In this document: in pieces, positions 62,407 to 64,000 of the stretch
How positions within the stretch are numbered: the first letter of the stretch is position 1
Layout: every line of letters starts with the position of its first letter
NCBI GenBank assembly: GCA_016929795.1
Contig: JAFGIA010000037.1
Coordinates: 3,424-67,423 of the forward strand
Length of the DNA stretch: 64,000 bases
DNA from: Anaerolineae bacterium
GTDB taxonomy: Bacteria; Chloroflexota; Anaerolineae; JAAYZQ01
Direction: 5' to 3'
Made by a program: the position numbers and the translations under genes
Notes under the pieces: generated by a model
Databases searched by the model: none
What the model was told of the DNA's origin: nothing
What the model saw: only the letters and a program-made list of their open reading frames with translations

Positions 62407-63372
62407 ATGACTTTTGACAAGCACGTGCTCGACATCAACCCGGGTTTCGTCACCAATGAGCTCACCGCCAACCTCCGCCGCGACATCCATCACACGCTGC
62501 GCCGCGGCGGTGCTGTGGTCGGCATCAGTGGCGGAGTCGACTCTTCGGTCGTCCTTGCGCTCAGCGTCCGTGCAGTCGGGCCGGAACGCGTAGTCGGCGT
62601 GATGATGCCGGAACGAGATTCCAGCCCCGACAGCGTCCGGCTCGCCGGGCTGGTAGCAGACCGGTTCGGCATCGAACCCGTGCTCGAAGATATCACCAGC
62701 GCGCTGTCAGGGTTCAGTTGCTATACGCGCCGTGACGAGGCCATCTGTCGCATCTTTCCCGAATATGGGGCGGGTTACAAGGCCAAGATCACTTTGCCCG
62801 GCAACATTCTCGAAAGCGACACCCTGAACGTCTTTTCCCTGACCATCATCTCACCTGAGGGTAAGGAGCATTCTCAGCGTCTCAATCCACGCGACTTTCT
62901 ACAGATCGTCGCCGCCTCCAACTTGAAGCAGCGGAGTCGCATGGCTATGCTCTATTACCGCGCCGAACTCCGCAACTATGCCGTGATCGGTACGCCTAAC
63001 AAGAACGAGCATGATCAGGGGTTCTTTGTCAAATGGGGCGACGGCGGTTACGACGTCGCCCCGATCCGACACCTCTACAAGACCCAGGTGTACCAACTCG
63101 CCGAATACCTTGACATCCCAGCCGAAATCCTCCAGGCAACGCCGACGACAGACACTTATAGCGCGCTCACGTCCCAGGAAGAATTCTTTTTCCGCCTGCC
63201 GTTCGAGGTCATGGACCTACTCTGGTATGCCATGGAGCACAACGTGCCGGTTAAGGACACAGCAGAGGTGATGGACCTCACCGAGGAGCAGGTCAACCGC
63301 GCTTTTATGGATTTCGTTCGCAAAAAGAGGACAACAGAATATTTGCGTACCTTGCCGATTGACTATCGCTAA
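62407..63372 (+). CDS. nadE: NAD(+) synthetase, ammonia-dependent type
   Basis: The 321-residue protein has the ATP pyrophosphatase loop SGGVDSS (41-47) and the family motifs GTPNKNEHDQGFFVKWGDGG and APIRHLYKTQVYQLA. It converts nicotinate adenine dinucleotide to NAD with ammonia. There is no N-terminal glutaminase domain, and it is a little longer than E. coli NadE. Position between surface-protein genes and a sugar-phosphate transferase is odd for a housekeeping gene, and related PP-loop enzymes in glycan loci aminate sugars. All NadE motifs look intact, so I keep the standard call. A terminator follows. Confidence 0.8.
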   Translation: MTFDKHVLDINPGFVTNELTANLRRDIHHTLRRGGAVVGISGGVDSSVVLALSVRAVGPERVVGVMMPERDSSPDSVRLAGLVADRFGIEPVLEDITSALSGFSCYTRRDEAICRIFPEYGAGYKAKITLPGNILESDTLNVFSLTIISPEGKEHSQRLNPRDFLQIVAASNLKQRSRMAMLYYRAELRNYAVIGTPNKNEHDQGFFVKWGDGGYDVAPIRHLYKTQVYQLAEYLDIPAEILQATPTTDTYSALTSQEEFFFRLPFEVMDLLWYAMEHNVPVKDTAEVMDLTEEQVNRAFMDFVRKKRTTEYLRTLPIDYR

Positions 63373-63399
63373 TCGAGCTCGGCTGTTGGTGATAAGAAC

Positions 63400-63428
63400 G
63401 CGCGTAGCAGGTGCTACGCGCAGTTTTT
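63400..63428 (+). terminator. Intrinsic terminator after nadE
   Basis: A perfect nine-base stem (GCGCGTAGC with GCTACGCGC) with an AGGT loop is followed after two bases by five T residues. It lies 28 bases after the nadE stop. It should end the transcript that begins at 57401. Confidence 0.88.
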
Positions 63429-63638
63429 ACTTTCCTTAACGAGTTCTCTTACCAACTGCACACCCGCCTTTTACCACCAGTTAACACCCGTCACATAGAA
63501 TATAGTTGGAGGACCCGAGTCCGGCTTTGGCTCCACCGCCTCTACCGGAATGCATCGTTCCTCGTCCTGGCCGCTACGCAGCCATTAGCACCGAGCCCGG
63601 TCTACTAAAAGGGTCGAACAGGAGAGCACGAGGAGTTC
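63429..63638. other. Gene-free gap before the sugar transferase
   Basis: The 210 bases after the terminator contain no recognisable gene. TTAACA at 63481 and TATAGT at 63501 are the closest to promoter elements, but the spacing of 14 is too short for confidence. A promoter for the last gene should lie here. Confidence 0.3.
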
Positions 63639-64000
63639 ATGTCTATCTCACCACGTACCACAGAGCCGATGGCCTTTCACACGACACTGCACAAGCCGCG
63701 CCGTATCTCGCCGCCGAGCCTTGGACTCTTTGTATCGGAGCGGCGCGTCATGCTCGCTCTCTTTGACGTGCTCTTGATCAATGCGGCGCTGCTGACCGTG
63801 CTCATCTGGCGCATGGGGTATCCACTTATCCTGCAGAGTGTTACCTCCAACCTGCACTACTTTGCCATCCTCACCGTCGTTTGGGCTCTATGGGCCACAT
63901 TTTTCAACTGTTACGACCTGCCGCGCACGGCCGATCTCAAGGACAGCCTCACGGCGACGGGGGCTGCTGGCTTGCTCAGCGCACTCGTCTACCTGGCGAT
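63639..64000 (+). CDS. N-terminal part of a polyprenyl-phosphate sugar-1-phosphate transferase (runs off the window)
   Basis: From ATG 63639, with GAGGAG at 63630-63635, the frame is open to the window edge and gives about 120 residues. After a basic N-terminus come SERRVMLALFDVLLINAALL and VVWALWATFFNCYDLPR, two membrane spans and a FxxxYxLxR-like stretch. These are the usual start of WbaP-like glycosylphosphotransferases, which begin repeat-unit assembly on undecaprenyl phosphate. The catalytic domain lies outside the window, so the call rests on the membrane part and on the surroundings. Confidence 0.65.
   Translation, partial: MSISPRTTEPMAFHTTLHKPRRISPPSLGLFVSERRVMLALFDVLLINAALLTVLIWRMGYPLILQSVTSNLHYFAILTVVWALWATFFNCYDLPRTADLKDSLTATGAAGLLSALVYLA

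Overview
The window is one very large, entirely plus-strand, GC-rich cluster for building, modifying and exporting cell-surface or extracellular polysaccharide. I see no rRNA, tRNA, CRISPR array, insertion sequence or phage gene. The best guess for the host is a Chloroflexota bacterium (Anaerolineae- or Caldilineae-like). This rests on several large secreted proteins that end in a short Y/M-L/I-P-L tail, on the mix of polysaccharide genes, and on TPR and PT-rich linker style. It is an inference from family resemblance, not from a marker gene.

Layout. 1-11087: end of a TPR protein, a GtrB/DPM-like membrane glycosyltransferase (GT), an AftB-like GT-C membrane protein, then a cassette of acyl carrier protein, AMP-forming ligase and AsnB-type amidotransferase, ending in a 1275-residue secreted BNR-type protein. 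11088-57338: a run of 33 tightly packed genes that begins at a near-consensus sigma-70 promoter (11132-11160) and ends at a strong intrinsic terminator (57304-57338). In order it holds a polysaccharide deacetylase, Tat-type DUF362 protein, acyltransferase, second BNR-type protein, Wzm/Wzt ABC exporter, alkaline-phosphatase-fold enzyme, GNAT protein, four GT2 enzymes, Wzy-like polymerase, sulfotransferase, ArnT-like GT-C protein, one GT2 and two GT4 enzymes, Wzc-like tyrosine kinase, beta-helix protein, large membrane protein, GT2, radical SAM protein, SDR, a DUF35 zinc-ribbon remnant joined in frame to a GT2, a secreted helical-toroid protein, UbiA prenyltransferase, FAD reductase, a second secreted toroid protein, a PEP-mobile-domain protein, Wzx flippase, DPM-like GT2 and an FG-GAP propeller protein. 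57339-63428: a second unit (promoter 57366-57394, about 310-nt leader) with a DNRLRE protein, a PQQ-propeller/toroid protein and nadE, closed by a terminator. 63639-64000: start of what looks like a polyprenyl-phosphate sugar-phosphate transferase.

How the genes fit together. Cytoplasmic GT2/GT4 enzymes would assemble a repeat unit on a lipid carrier. DPM-like enzymes would charge polyprenyl phosphate for the GT-C enzymes acting outside. Wzx, Wzy and Wzc-like proteins and a Wzm/Wzt pair offer two different export routes. The deacetylase, acyltransferase, sulfotransferase, ACP/ligase/amidotransferase set and GNAT protein would decorate the polymer. At least eight secreted proteins with carbohydrate-type folds are interleaved with the synthesis genes.

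The most interesting signal is on those secreted proteins. Three with unrelated N-terminal folds share a C-terminal module of exactly 114 residues that aligns without a gap and ends in YLP(L/V)LxR. Three more carry only a terminal Y/M-x-P-L tail. One of the remaining two has an MPDSG-TM-RSRRSR tail resembling a sortase signal. I read the 114-residue module and tail as a candidate undescribed C-terminal sorting or anchoring signal.
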